From Ancistrus triradiatus (lineage: Eukaryota > Chordata > Actinopteri > Siluriformes > Loricariidae), in contig JAJAGP010000080.1 in the NCBI GenBank assembly GCA_025084515.1, positions 874,703 through 938,702 of the forward strand: a stretch of 64,000 bases of DNA. The letters run 5' to 3'. The position numbers were made by a program, and so were the translations under genes. The notes beneath the pieces are model-generated. The model searched no databases and was not told the DNA's origin. It was given only the letters and a program-made list of their open reading frames with translations. Positions 12,076-22,744 of the stretch are shown piece by piece (within the stretch, counting starts at the first letter, position 1; each line of letters starts with the position of its first letter).

Positions 12076-12818
12076 AGTTTAAAGGTAAAAGATGGCATTA
12101 GTCTATAGTAAGTGAGGAAAGAAATCATTTTATCATCCCTACAACACATTAAGCTCAGATGTAGTTTCAATCTTACACTATCACTGTGCTTATCCACTCA
12201 CTGAGCACTTCACTTGTATCCCATCAGTGTCTGGACCACACAGTCGTCACTCGATGCTGACGGTGCACCAAAGAACATCCTGTTTCCCTGCACTAAGACA
12301 TGGCACCAAAAACGCTCAGGCTGTGCGCCAGCACTGCAGGACCAAATCGACCGGACAAAGTACGAAGTGAGCGAGCTCGTCCTGTGCTGGAAATTGAAAG
12401 CAAAGAAGTTTCTGGCTTACCAGGAGCTAAAAATACACGAAGGGAGAAAAAAAGTTCAAAGAACGTGAGAGCATCATAATCTAATTATGTGCAGATAGCA
12501 GTGCCTCGACTGCAGGAATGCCTGAGGAATGTGCAGAATGTGGACGGGGTAACGTTACACCACACACAGCGCGCCCCGGTCTAAACACCGCGTACAGGTC
12601 GCAGATCGAGGGACACAGCCTGGGCTCTGATTTGCACTAAAATGCTCCTTAGAAGAAGAAAAATAAAAAAATAAAAAATAAAAAACTCCGCCAATCCAAT
12701 TCACAGATCTTTGCCTTTCCTCTCTAGGTGTGCGGAAGATTTGGGAGGGAATCATAAGGTTAACCTTTTATGTTCCCGGCAGACGGGACCAGCCTGTCTT
12801 TCAGGAGGGTCTGCTCAC

Positions 12819-12875
12819 CTCCGAGGCAGCAGATGGCCCGTGGCTCAGACCCTGGCAGGTAATTCATTAAGGGCA
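12819..12875 (-). CDS. Candidate 57-bp internal exon of the minus-strand gene
   Basis: On the minus strand, 'TATGCTCTCAAAG' can serve as a splice acceptor. The sequence then reads open for 57 bases and ends at 'CTCGGAG|GTGAGC', a good donor. The preceding large exon ends after the first base of a codon, and this segment begins with two bases that complete it. The fusion stays in frame and the segment is itself phase-symmetric (57 bases). The peptide reads P-L-M-N-Y-L-P-G-S-E-P-R-A-I-C-C-L-G after the junction codon. The frame continues upstream only as far as a TGA at about 12926-12924. The acceptor is moderate and there is no homology evidence, so this remains a hypothesis. Confidence 0.3.
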
Positions 12876-13277
12876 CTTTGAGAGCATAAGGCACCTCAAC
12901 CGGAAGCTCCACATTACCATATCATACCCGAGCATCTCTGGCGACCTGCTGTTAGTAAAAACGTAGACAGATACCGAAAGGGCGGGTCCCACACAAAGGG
13001 GTAAAGGAAACCAAACGGGAGGAAAAACCGACCACATCTAGCTTCAAATTGAGCTTTAAGACAGAACCACTAGGTCTGAGAGCAAGACTAAGCAGAGACT
13101 GCAATAAAACACAAACAAGCCTAAAGCACGGCAGCTAAACATCACCTCAGTGTCCGAAACAAACACATCACCCCAGACCCCACCTTAAACAAAAAGCAAC
13201 ACCAAACACATCACCCAAACATGACACACTCTCTCTCTCGCAAAGCTTCAGAAACACACATAAGTAGCGCCCATTAC

Positions 13278-14523
13278 CGTCCCGCAGGAAGCCGTTCACA
13301 CTTTCCGAGCTGGACTCTGAATAACCCACGGTGGCCCTTCTCTGGGAGTTCAGCAGGCCGTTCTTACGGAGCGCCCGGTTGCTGGGGCTGCTCACCGGCG
13401 TCGAAGTGCTGTCCTTCTTCAAGAAGATGCCGCTGAAGAAGCGGAGAAGCCTGCGCTCCTGGCCGCTCGACCGGGAGCCTGCTGCTCGCAAAAATCCCTC
13501 CTTTTCCACTAATGGCTTCTCCGAGAGCCTGAGCAGGTCGCTGTTGTCCAGCGTACGATTTTTGCCCTTGGCACGATCCCTGCGACTGAGCTCCTTCAAG
13601 GAGTCCGCGCTCGCAAAGACCTCCGGCACGTCCAGATCGACGCGCTTCTCGGACTCCTCCACGGCTGGGTTCTGCAGGATCACAGCGGACCGAGTCTGGA
13701 CCTCTTCCCGTCCGATGCAGCCCGAGCTGCTGTGGTGCCTCTCTTTGGATAGGGCACGGAGACGCAGCAGTTCCCCACCCGCCCAGTGGCGAAAGCTGAA
13801 GCTCCGACGCAGCAGGCTGGGGTGCCTCTTGGCTGGCGGGGTCTGGGGCGCCTGCTTGGCAGCGCTTCCGTTCACTTTGGCCAGTAATGATGCGAGGCTG
13901 CTGTCTTTAGGTGGTTCTTTCTGGGAGGCCGTCATGTTTTCTGGAGAGCGTCCGCCGACCTGCTCCTCAGCACTCTTGGAAGTCTGGAGGATCCTTCTAG
14001 GTGAAAATTCCACGCTTCCTCCATTTGCAGTACAGCCTTCCTCCATCTCGACAGGTCTGCCAGCTTGGCTTGTTGTCTCCGCTTCCTTTCTGCGCACCTC
14101 AGCACCGTTCTTCCCACAAACGTCCTCGGACGACATCCCGCCACATAGCTGGTTCGATTCAAACGAGTTGTCCTTGTGCAAGCGCTTCTTCCGGGTCATT
14201 TTGGATCGGCTGAGTTCCAGCTGACCGGTGCTGAACGTCCTGAAGTTTCTGTACGCCTGGCAGGAAAAGTCATCCGTTTCATCCTCCACTTCTTTGACCT
14301 GCTCGAGGAGGCAGCTTCGCTGGATTTCCGCCGAGCCTTCCCTCCTGTAGGCACTCACCTTAGGGTTCTCCAGGCGGCGATGCACCGTGCCCGGGCCGCC
14401 AATCCCTCCGCTGTCCTGCAAGCTCTCCCTTTTGACTAACGTCAGAGAGATGCGATAGACGGTCTTCCTTTGTGGGCTGCCCCGTTCCATCCTCTCCACG
14501 CAGTTTCCATCCAGGAGGTACAT
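13278..14523 (-). CDS. Large coding exon of an unidentified Ser/Arg-rich protein
   Basis: This is the only long, well-composed reading frame in the window. It is open from the GTG at 14571 to a stop at 13168. The first ATG is at 14523 and a second, with a stronger Kozak context (AGGATGG), is at 14490. The frame crosses a good donor, GGACG|GTAATG, with the last exon base at 13278, so the true exon gives about 416 (or 405) residues and ends in phase 1. The tail beyond 13278 is probably intron.

The peptide has no hydrophobic segment and no signal peptide. It is rich in Ser, Arg, Lys and Glu and looks disordered. Basic-aromatic patches stand out: L-L-R-R-S-F-S-F-R-H-W near residue 245, R-L-L-R-F-F-S-G-I-F-L-K-K-D near residue 360, and Ser clusters that look like kinase sites. 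This resembles the regulatory N-terminal exon of a signalling or scaffold protein, but I cannot name the family. The opposite-strand frame 13331-14224 is a shadow caused by the GC-rich codons. Confidence 0.72.
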
Positions 14524-14759
14524 GTTAGTTTGGGTTAAATTATATAAATTAGGCAACTCATAAATTAACACCTGAGGTCGGCTTAATATTCAGGTCATGC
14601 CAATCCTGGGAAATGACGCACCAGTAATAATCATGTGCAAATGTTTTGTTCCACTAGAAAATTATACAATCCGAGATCATCCCTGTCATTTCAGTACCTG
14701 ATGTTTAAGAGATCAAGACATTAACAATAAAAAAAGCGCAGCGTCCTAAACTCCATCGA

Positions 14760-15560
14760 TTCTCGGTTATCCCCCCGACCTGTCGTCCTTACGGAGAGCT
14801 CCAGCTTTGGTTTGTTTCGTATCCTGCAGCGATCTGGTCCGTCCTGAGTGAAAACGCCACCGCAGCCCCCGCGTTGCGCCGAACAGCGGCGCGAGCGCGC
14901 TGCTCCCTATTGTGCGCTCCAGCGCTTTTGTTTTCAGCGCCGCGTCCGATTCTTATTCAACGCGCAGAATGAACAGAACGCGACGTTTGCAGCTGGAGAT
15001 CCGTATCCTGTTCAGCCAGCTTACACACTCCGTGGAGATATGGATCTCTCTCTCGCACACGCATACACACACACACACACACTCACTCAGAAACGAGGGA
15101 AAAACAGGACTGGATTTCCAAAGCGCAGATACCGGAGCGCTGTTGCCTCCCGCTTGCATCACCGACTTCCAGAATAAGATTAACTAAACCAGATCGGTCT
15201 TCACAAAGCGCGCCGAACATCCACATTAGAGCCACAGCACATGGTGACTTCCCCACGGAAAGCGGAATGACATAAATAGATACGGCTTGATAAGCAGAAG
15301 TAAAAGCAGAACGCGCAGGAGCGCAAAGCAGCACGAGATTCCCGCTCAAGGCTGAAGATCCAACATGTTAGCTCAAATCCATAGAGGGAGGAAACGACGT
15401 GCAGCTCAAACACACCGCGCTAAGGCGCAAAGCGTTAACGAAACCGCACCGAAGCCAGCGCGTAAACACGGTCCGCTCCAGGTTACACCTTCATCCAGAG
15501 CGCATGGGGGCGGGGAATGCCCTCTAACTGTCAATCACAGGAGTTTGAAGTCCACCCGGG
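14760..15560 (-). promoter_or_regulatory. CpG-rich promoter-like region of the minus-strand gene
   Basis: CpG is dense through this stretch: about ten per 60 bp in the richest lines (14881-14990 and 15421-15480), against roughly one per line in the flanks. A GC-box-like 'GGGGGCGGGG' lies near 15506. The position directly 5' of the large minus-strand exon fits a CpG-island promoter with the 5' UTR between it and the ATG at 14523. No TATA box or start site can be fixed from sequence alone. Short open frames on both strands here are GC-driven. Confidence 0.65.
15058..15084. repeat. (CA)n microsatellite
   Basis: A short run of CA dinucleotides within the CpG-rich promoter-like region, on the probable 5' side of the gene. 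Confidence 0.85.
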
Positions 15561-17689
15561 CTCTAAACCGGTATTGTTTCTCTGAACACGAGGTGCTGGT
15601 GCAGGACATGTTTTGTAGATTTTCTAAATTAACGTAGCACAGCTTAGACATGACGTATTTGGAAATAAAGTCTGAGGAAAAACACCAGTGGGTCACCTGG
15701 AAAGGTGCCCAAACCTTTTGTTACTGAATGTTCCATTTTATCCAAATATTTATAAAGCTTATAAAAGCTTATGCATTAGAATTTGCAGAGATTCTTCATG
15801 TTAAGCTCGTGTCACGCAGAAGCAGTTTTAATGTCCCTTCCATTTAAAAAATGAACAAATTCTAATCGATTCAACTCAACTTTATTGTCATTAAGTATAC
15901 CAGTACTGGATTATACAGGGTTGTAAAGTTTCATGTGAGCAGACTGAACGCTGTGCTCCGAGATGATGAAGCATACTGGATCTGCGCTCCACAGAGCAAT
16001 GCCAGAATAGTTTGCGGATTAGTTTCTATTTGAGAATTATTACTTACTTGTGTCGCTAAGCTCAAGCACCACAGGGGGCAGGGGAACATCCAAACACTTT
16101 AATTTTCGTCTGTGCAATTGACGCAACAGTAAACGTACTGTTCCGCTCTAAACTTTTCTCTAATATTCTAAATCATACCACGGTTAGTTCTGACCCTGCA
16201 ATCTGATTGGCTGAGAGACGATTTTCCCGTGACTTTATTGACAATAATGTCTGACCGGCGCTCTGTAAGTATTACTCTGTGGCATACACATGTACCCTAG
16301 CAACTATGCCCGCCCTAAAAATCAGCCAAGTTATAATGAGTAAAATTAAATGAAAGCTATAACTACTTTATAAACCTATTGGGTTTTATCACCTTTAGGA
16401 TTTGGAAGTGCTGGAAAAGCAAAAAGTAGTCAGTCCTTTAAATTAAACGTCCCGGCTCTTAATGGAGTCACAGCTCGACTGAAGAGCAACGACACTGAAG
16501 ACCAGTTTTAGTCCCAACAAAAACGATGAATCAGTTTCATCCCTCACAAAGACGTTGTTTGCTGGAGTTAAACTCGGCGTCTTCCATTAAACACCATCCG
16601 CGGTTCATTGATATGGCAGGTTTGTTATCTGTAAGTCCAGCTCTAACCCAGAGAAGCTGCTGATGCTCTGTAACTCTGCCCTTACATTTCTGACTGATAA
16701 GATTAACATTAAGAGCTTCATCATACAGATTTATAATCGCTAATCAAACGGGATCCTAGACTTTGGCTAGAACATCGGGATCTCACTCCAATTTGCTTCA
16801 GTCGGTAGAATAGTGGATCTTACTAACAGCCTGCCTTATAAACCCCACCCATTTTATTTGCTGAATGTAAATAAACTTTCTTTTTAATACATTAAAACTT
16901 ACCAATCGATATATTTGTGTTTACTGTCTGTATAATAAATAGTTATTGGTCATTCTGTTCCTCGACTTTAATGACTGAAGGGCTTAGCCGCGGGGTAACG
17001 ACAGAATGGAACTATTTTACCTCAGGAATGCTGATAAACAAATCGGTTTCTCTGTCCTCTTGATCTTAAAATCGAACAATAAATGGCGATACTGTGGTAT
17101 GATCGCTATAATACATTCGAGGTCGTACTTTAACGTGAGATATTGGCACTCTCACGTTAAAGCACTCCCTTTCGTGTATGATCGCTTAAATAGAAGTCTC
17201 TACACTAAAACGAAAAGGGTTTGGGTGTGAGACTGAAAACATTTGAGTGTTTTTCCATTGGCACCCTAGCGGCGGTGAGAGAGCTTGATATCCCTAACAC
17301 CTCGGTAATCAGCACTGTGCTCGGAGAAAATGACAGAGCTGCGAACGCAGGGCTTTAAACAAACCACATATTTCACCTGTTCTACACAATTACAGATCTG
17401 CGGACGAGACGCGATGCAACCGCATACAAGATAAGTCCATGTAATCAAAGTTAAAAAGACAAGATTAGAAACTGATTAGGGGCCGTCTGAACCGGTGAAT
17501 TTTTGTGACTGACTTAAGGTTAGCCAGAACAGGCAGTCCTGCACAGTCCTGATATTCAATGCTATTGTATTCTGGCCAGTACGGATTAACGTTGAAGCTT
17601 TAGGCATACCAACTTATTCTGAGGAACTTGCAGCTGATACAGTTTTCAAGGTACAATCCAACCCATCTTGGCATCCTAAGCATTTATAG
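15561..17689. other. No recognised gene; upstream flank of the CpG region
   Basis: No exon or clear repeat is visible. 'CAACTTTATTGTCATT' near 15880 resembles the start of a fish dispersed repeat, but the rest is not assignable. A 12-bp perfect inverted repeat with a 9-nt loop (17129-17161) is the only notable structure. Confidence 0.45.
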
Positions 17690-18125
17690 ATACTCACCGG
17701 TGTCCTTGTTATCAGTTCCACTTACCACATAGAAGCACTTTGTAGTTCTACAATTACAGACTGTAGTCCATCTGTTTCTCTATAATACTTTGTTCGTCCC
17801 CTTTACTGTGTCAGGACCCCCTAAGATCAGGTCCTATTTGGGTGGTGGATCATTCTCAGCACTCACACTGATGTGGTGGTGGTGGTGTGTTGGTGTGTTA
17901 GTGTGTTTTGCTGAGACGACTGAACAGACACAGCAGTGCTGCTGGAGTTTTGAACACTGTGCACACAGACGCATCTACAATATTGCTCCACCTTAGGGAT
18001 GTAAATTCAGAGACAGCAGCTCATATGTTTGCTCCACAGTTTGTGTTAGTCAACCTGTAAGCCTTCATCACTGCTCACGGGACACTGCCTGTAGGATACT
18101 GTTGGCTTGAGATTTTTGGATAATA
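17690..18125 (+). repeat. Fold-back repeat family 'FB', one arm
   Basis: The blocks 'GTAGTTCTACAATTACAGAC', 'GTAGTCCATCTGTTTCTCT', 'GGTCCTATTTGGGTGGTGGA' and 'ACAGCAGTGCTGCTGGAGTT' follow one another. The same blocks, in both orientations, form the palindromic element at 40245-40810. Here only one arm plus part of the centre is present. The open frame 17790-17996 is repeat-derived. Confidence 0.75.
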
Positions 18126-18129
18126 TATA

Positions 18130-18183
18130 TTAATATGTATTTGAGAATTATATATACATATATATATACATATATACATATAC

Positions 18184-18242
<59 letters not shown>

Positions 18243-18329
18243 TATATATACACACATACACACACATATACATATATATATATACACACACATGTATATG
18301 TACATATGTACATATACATACATATATAT

Positions 18330-18364
<35 letters not shown>
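18130..18364. repeat. Complex TA/CA dinucleotide tract
   Basis: Alternating TA, CA and TACA dinucleotides run up to the assembly gap. The long frames on both strands through it are low-complexity artefacts. Confidence 0.95.
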
Positions 18365-18464
18365 NNNNNNNNNNNNNNNNNNNNNNNNNNNNNNNNNNNN
18401 NNNNNNNNNNNNNNNNNNNNNNNNNNNNNNNNNNNNNNNNNNNNNNNNNNNNNNNNNNNNNNNN
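18365..18464. other. Assembly gap (100 N)
   Basis: Exactly 100 undetermined bases directly follow the TA tract. A round number usually denotes a gap of unknown true size, so distances across it should not be trusted. Confidence 0.97.
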
Positions 18465-19490
18465 ACCCCCGAACCCTCCAAATCTTACTTTCATCAAGCC
18501 CCCAGCTCACCCCATTGCCCATTTCTGCCTCTCCAGGGAAGGCAGGGCTGGGTAACATAGATTACCCATTTTATCTCCTGTACTTCACTTTCACCCACAA
18601 CATCTCTGAGATTAAGGGGCGAATTAAACAGAGGACTCATCCCCTCCAGCCCTTGTTCCCACCCGGCTGCTTTCTGATTGCTCTTTCAAGGACCCTCCCT
18701 AGCAATAGTGCAGCACCTGCTCAAATCTACCTCCATCACGAATGAGGTCTTCACCCATGCCCCGCTATGCTCGGGTACCTTCACCTCTCAGGAACGACAG
18801 ATCAAAAATAGAGCGGCACTTTTTATTAACAAAATTTGGAGCTAATGACGATTTCGCTTCTCGGTAGTTGCAGAGTTCGTTTGGAAAGTAAGTGACTCAA
18901 GTGCACAAAAGATGAAACCACAAAGCTTTCTGATTTGGTCTCGTTTTTATTTCCTGAAAAAAGGCTGTTGAACATTTTCAGTCAACCAACAACACTGGAT
19001 AATTCATGATCGCTGTTGGATCCTGGTATTTTTAATTAAAGGTGCACCATGTGTTATTCAACACCAGTTCTTCGTAATGGTTTAAAATAACCAGTTCGGA
19101 TTTGCTGCACGTGACACTCATTTGTCATATGTACCTGACGTACAGTTTAAACAGTGTCAGATTTTCTTTTATGAGCTCTGCCAATGACAGGATCGGTTCC
19201 ACATAATGCTATTATTTCGTTTTCTTCCAAAGCAGCCTTAATTGCAGAGTCCAAAACCTTGAAACACGCAAGATTGCAGCAAATCGACATGGGGGAAGAA
19301 AATTATACACCAACCTACAGCGCCGAGTTCTGACTTCAAACACACGCCATCCTTTTATCTGAGGCGAAGGCTTGTCATGAGTACGGCACATAGAGGGCAA
19401 TGTTCGAGCGAGTACCACGCTGCTGCGCTCGAACACAATGCCGTGCTGCATCAGCGGTACACCATTGATCTTTGTTTTGAGGATCCGTCA
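18465..19490. other. No recognised gene
   Basis: Only short frames without motifs are present, including 19212-19451 minus. No repeat family was recognised. Confidence 0.45.
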
Positions 19491-19494
19491 CCGC

Positions 19495-21605
19495 AGTTCA
19501 GAATGCTTTACCTTAAAGCACTTAAAACATTTTGAAACAACTTCTCAGTAAAGTATGCAGATAACCCTGTGACATACACTAAAGCATCCCAAGAATAATT
19601 ATCCATAAAGTAAAACACCAAAAATCCTTTAACTTAAATTACAGCATACAAACAATCCTTTACTATACTGTAAGGCATTGGGAAAATCCTTGATGTAATG
19701 TATAGCATTCCCAAGAACCCTTCACTGTAAGGAATATCAAGAATACTGCACCATAAAGTGAAGTATTTCGGGTAATCTTATGCTGTAATGTAAAGCCTTT
19801 CTGGGAATATTTCACTGTAAAGCCTTTCGGGGAAAAATTCATGGGAATTGTTTACATAATGGTAAAATATTGAAGTAAATGGCTTTACTTTGTGGTGAAA
19901 TATTCTCATTGTAGAGAAGGATTCTCGAGAAGGCTTTGCTTTATGGTGAAGGACTTTTAGAATTACTTGACATGACGGCGAAAGATTCTCAGAAAGGCTT
20001 GGAAACGATGAATGCTTGGGAATCCTTTACGTAATGGTGAATCTTTCATGGCAATGTAAAGATTTCTAAACATCCTTCACCATAAAGTAAAGAAAGAAAC
20101 TTTCACCATAATGTAAAGTCTTTCCAAAAATCATTCACTCGAATAGAAAGCTTCCCTGAGGATTGTTTGCCATAATGTAAAGCATTCCCAAGAATCTTTA
20201 ACTGTAAAGAATTTCTGAGGATCTGTCACTGTAAATTAAAGCTTTCCAGAAAATCTTTAACCATAATGTAAAGTCGTTTTTCTAAAATCGTTGACCATAA
20301 AGCCTTCCTGAGGATCTTTTGACATTATGGAAAGCATTCCGGAGAATGTTTAACTGTAACATAAAGCATTTTTGAAAATCCTTCTCCGCAATGCAAATCC
20401 TTCACGAGAATCTTTCACTCTAAAGCATTCCGAGAATCCTTTACTGTAAATTACAGTACTGCCAAGAATCTTTCGCCATAAACTAAATCACTACAGAGGA
20501 AATTTTCTCTGTAATTTAAAGCATTCCCAAGAAGCATTCGTCATACTGCAAGAATTCCCAGGCATTCTTCACAATCAAGTAATTCACTCTCGGAATTCTT
20601 CACCATTAACAAAATAATTCCAATAATCCTTCCATGAAGAGCATTCCAGGAATCCTTCACTGTCAAATAAAGCATTCCCGAAAATCCATTGCTGTAATGT
20701 AAAGCACTCCTGAGAATTTTTCACTGAAAAGTGGAGCATTCCCAGGAATCCTTCACCGTAAAGCATTCCCGAGAATCTTTCAGTGTAAAGTGAAGCATTC
20801 CAAAGAATCTGAAATTGTAAAGCATTCCAAAGAATCCGTCACTGTAAAGCATTCCAGGAATTCTTCACCATAAAGTGAAGCAGATTCCAAAGAATCTGAA
20901 ACTGTAAAGCATTCCTACGAATCTTCCACTGTAATGTAAGGTGATGCATTCCAAAGAATCCACCACTGTAAAGCATTCCAGGAATTCTTCACCGTAAAGC
21001 ATTCCCAAAAATCTTTCAGTGTAAAGTGAACCATTCCATAGAATCTGAAACTGTAAAGCATTCCAAAGAATCCGTCACTGTAAAGCATCCCAGGAATTCT
21101 TCACCGTAAAGTCTTCTCAAGAATCTTTCACTGTGAAGTAAAGGTAAAGCAAAGCATTCTACTAATCCTTCACTGTAAAGCGTTCCAGGAATTCTTCACC
21201 GTACAGCATTCCAAAGAATCTTTCAGTGTAAAGTGAACCATTCCAAAGAATCTGAAATTGTGAAGTAAAGCATTCCAAAGAATCCGTCACTATAAAGCAT
21301 TCCCGGAATTCTACACCATAAAGTGAAGCAGATTCCAAAGAATCTGAAACTGTAACGTAAGGTGATGCATTCCAAAGAATCAACCACTGTAAAGCATTCC
21401 AGGAATTCTTTACTGTAAAAGTAAAGCATTCCCAAAAATCCTTCAGTGTAAATTAAGTAATCCTGGGAATCCTACACCACAACCTAAAGCATACTCAGAA
21501 TCTTACACCAAAAAACGTTCTAGGATTCCTCCACCTAAAGTAAGGCATTACAGGAATTTGTTGGTGTAAAAGTAAAGCACTGCAAGAGTCCTTCAGTGTA
21601 AAGAA
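19495..21605. repeat. Minisatellite B (about 27-35 bp units) with inverted block
   Basis: A 2.1-kb array of diverged units such as 'GTAAAGCATTCCAAAGAATC' and 'CATTCCAGGAATTCTTCACC'. Most of the array reads in one direction. Between about 19838 and 20050 the units read as the reverse complement (for example 'TTTATGGTGAAGGACTTTTA'). In the 3' half the variant 'AGGAATTCTTCACC' recurs at about 20856, 20980, 21092, 21187 and 21401, and a variant of it at 21304. This gives multi-unit blocks of roughly 95-125 bp. Open frames on the minus strand here (20584-20766, 21162-21383, 21223-21435) are repeat artefacts. Confidence 0.93.
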
Positions 21606-21607
21606 GT

Positions 21608-21640
21608 TTTAATGTTATGGCTGATCACCATGTATACGGG
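21608..21640 (+). repeat. Terminal fragment of a Tc1-like element (family F)
   Basis: 'TTTTAATGTTATGGCTGATC' matches the outer end of the Tc1-like family also represented at 22206, 47176 and 52425-52815. No internal sequence follows. Confidence 0.55.
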
Positions 21641-22140
21641 TATAACGCATAATAAAATTAAGCCTGAATTAAGAACTGAACTGAATACTCAGTCTATATT
21701 TTTTAAACATAGGAAGCCAGAACATAACAACTTTTACAACATACTCATAAGTTAAACCAATTTTTAAAAAGTAATTATTCAGCCTACACACTTGCAGGGA
21801 GAACGACAGCAAAAGCGCGAGATCCACATCCTAATACGTTAAGCACAATACAGCCCAGCAGCATAAAGAAAACCAGTTCTTATCAGAGCTGGATGCAACG
21901 CTCTGAAATTATACACTCAGGGCCAAGTTTGGAGCGAGCGCTTGGATATTAGTATTTTATTACACACAAAGCACAGCAGTGAAACCATCTTTGCTTGCTC
22001 ACAGCCCCTAAGACAAAGGCATGTGATAATTACAGACCTGCTTTAATGAAATTATGTCTGAACTCCATTCCTAAATCAGAAAGCTTTGTTTATGGGTTGG
22101 ATATTGGAACTATATTGCATTATGTAACTACGGAATAATA
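21641..22140. other. No recognised gene
   Basis: AT-rich unassigned sequence between minisatellite B and a CA tract. Confidence 0.4.
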
Positions 22141-22141
22141 A

Positions 22142-22142
22142 T

Positions 22143-22196
<54 letters not shown>
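22142..22196. repeat. (CA)n microsatellite
   Basis: A near-perfect CA dinucleotide run of about 54 bp. A second short CA run lies at 22306-22331. Confidence 0.95.
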
Positions 22197-22202
<6 letters not shown>

Positions 22203-22205
22203 TAC

Positions 22206-22294
22206 ACATCGCTGAGCCACAATATTATGACCACCTGATTAACAACAGTGGTTATGTAGGGGATACTTGCAAAATTGGCCTCCACATAAGTGTG

Positions 22295-22300
<6 letters not shown>
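22206..22300 (+). repeat. Terminal fragment of Tc1-like family F
   Basis: 'GCTGAGCCACAATATTATGA' followed by 'CCACCTG' is the inverted-repeat end of the Tc1-like family whose internal part is at 52425-52815. The remainder is decayed and bounded by CA tracts. Confidence 0.5.
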
Positions 22301-22335
<35 letters not shown>

Positions 22336-22487
22336 ACAGTACACACTCATATTACATATACACCTTTGCAATTTTAACTAATGTGATGTTAAATCTGTTT
22401 GCCTTGAAGCATGTTATTGGTTATTAAAAGGCCTACTTTTTTGTGATTGGTGGAATTTGGCACATGGGTCACGTGACAACAGCAACA

Positions 22488-22744
22488 CAGTGGAACCTCG
22501 GAAATTGTCTCTTGACTCGAACAACTTGGACATCAAATTTTCTGTTTGATTTTTTTCACCCTCAAATTTGAACAAAAATTCAGACTTTGAATTTGGGAAC
22601 CCTAAATATGACACTCAATGGTGCAATCTTCCAAAGACGATGTACGTACTCCAGTCCAGTCGGTGGTGATAACGCACCATTTGCCAATCACCATAAAACA
22701 TTATATAACATTCTTATAACGTTATTTCATATAGTATTACATTA
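22488..22744 (-). mobile_element. MITE family 'Q', partial copy (lacks the SINE insertion)
   Basis: This begins with 'CAGTGGAACCTCGGAA', the TIR of the element at 62693-63583, and follows that element's right half in reverse. It includes 'AACCCTAAATATGACACTCA' and 'CAATCTTCCAAAGACGATG' (the reverse of 63120-63140). The SINE pair present in the other copy is absent, so this is an empty-site paralogue. A Tc1 pseudogene interrupts or truncates its far end. Confidence 0.75.

Noticed and set aside
11609..12197. Open frames of about 100 codons in minisatellite A
   Set aside because: The frame follows the tandem unit and has no non-repetitive content. The same applies to frames at 20584-21435 in minisatellite B.
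12819..12935. Longer version of the candidate small exon starting near 12950
   Set aside because: The frame contains an in-frame TGA at about 12926-12924, so only the short version after the AAAG acceptor is open.
13331..14224. 297-aa open frame on the plus strand opposite the large exon
   Set aside because: It is antisense to the better frame, has no motif, and arises because the GC-rich codons of the minus-strand exon leave few stops on the other strand.
14524..14571. Upstream extension of the large frame to a GTG at 14571
   Set aside because: GTG is not a usual eukaryotic start. An acceptor-like CAG at 14574-14572 has a weak pyrimidine tract, so I used the first ATG.
18068..18560. Long open frames of about 140 codons across the gap
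   Set aside because: They consist of TA/CA dinucleotide codons and undetermined bases.
19495..21605. CRISPR-like array
   Set aside because: Units are contiguous and diverged, without constant repeats separating unique spacers, in a eukaryotic context. Minisatellite A is rejected as CRISPR for the same reason.
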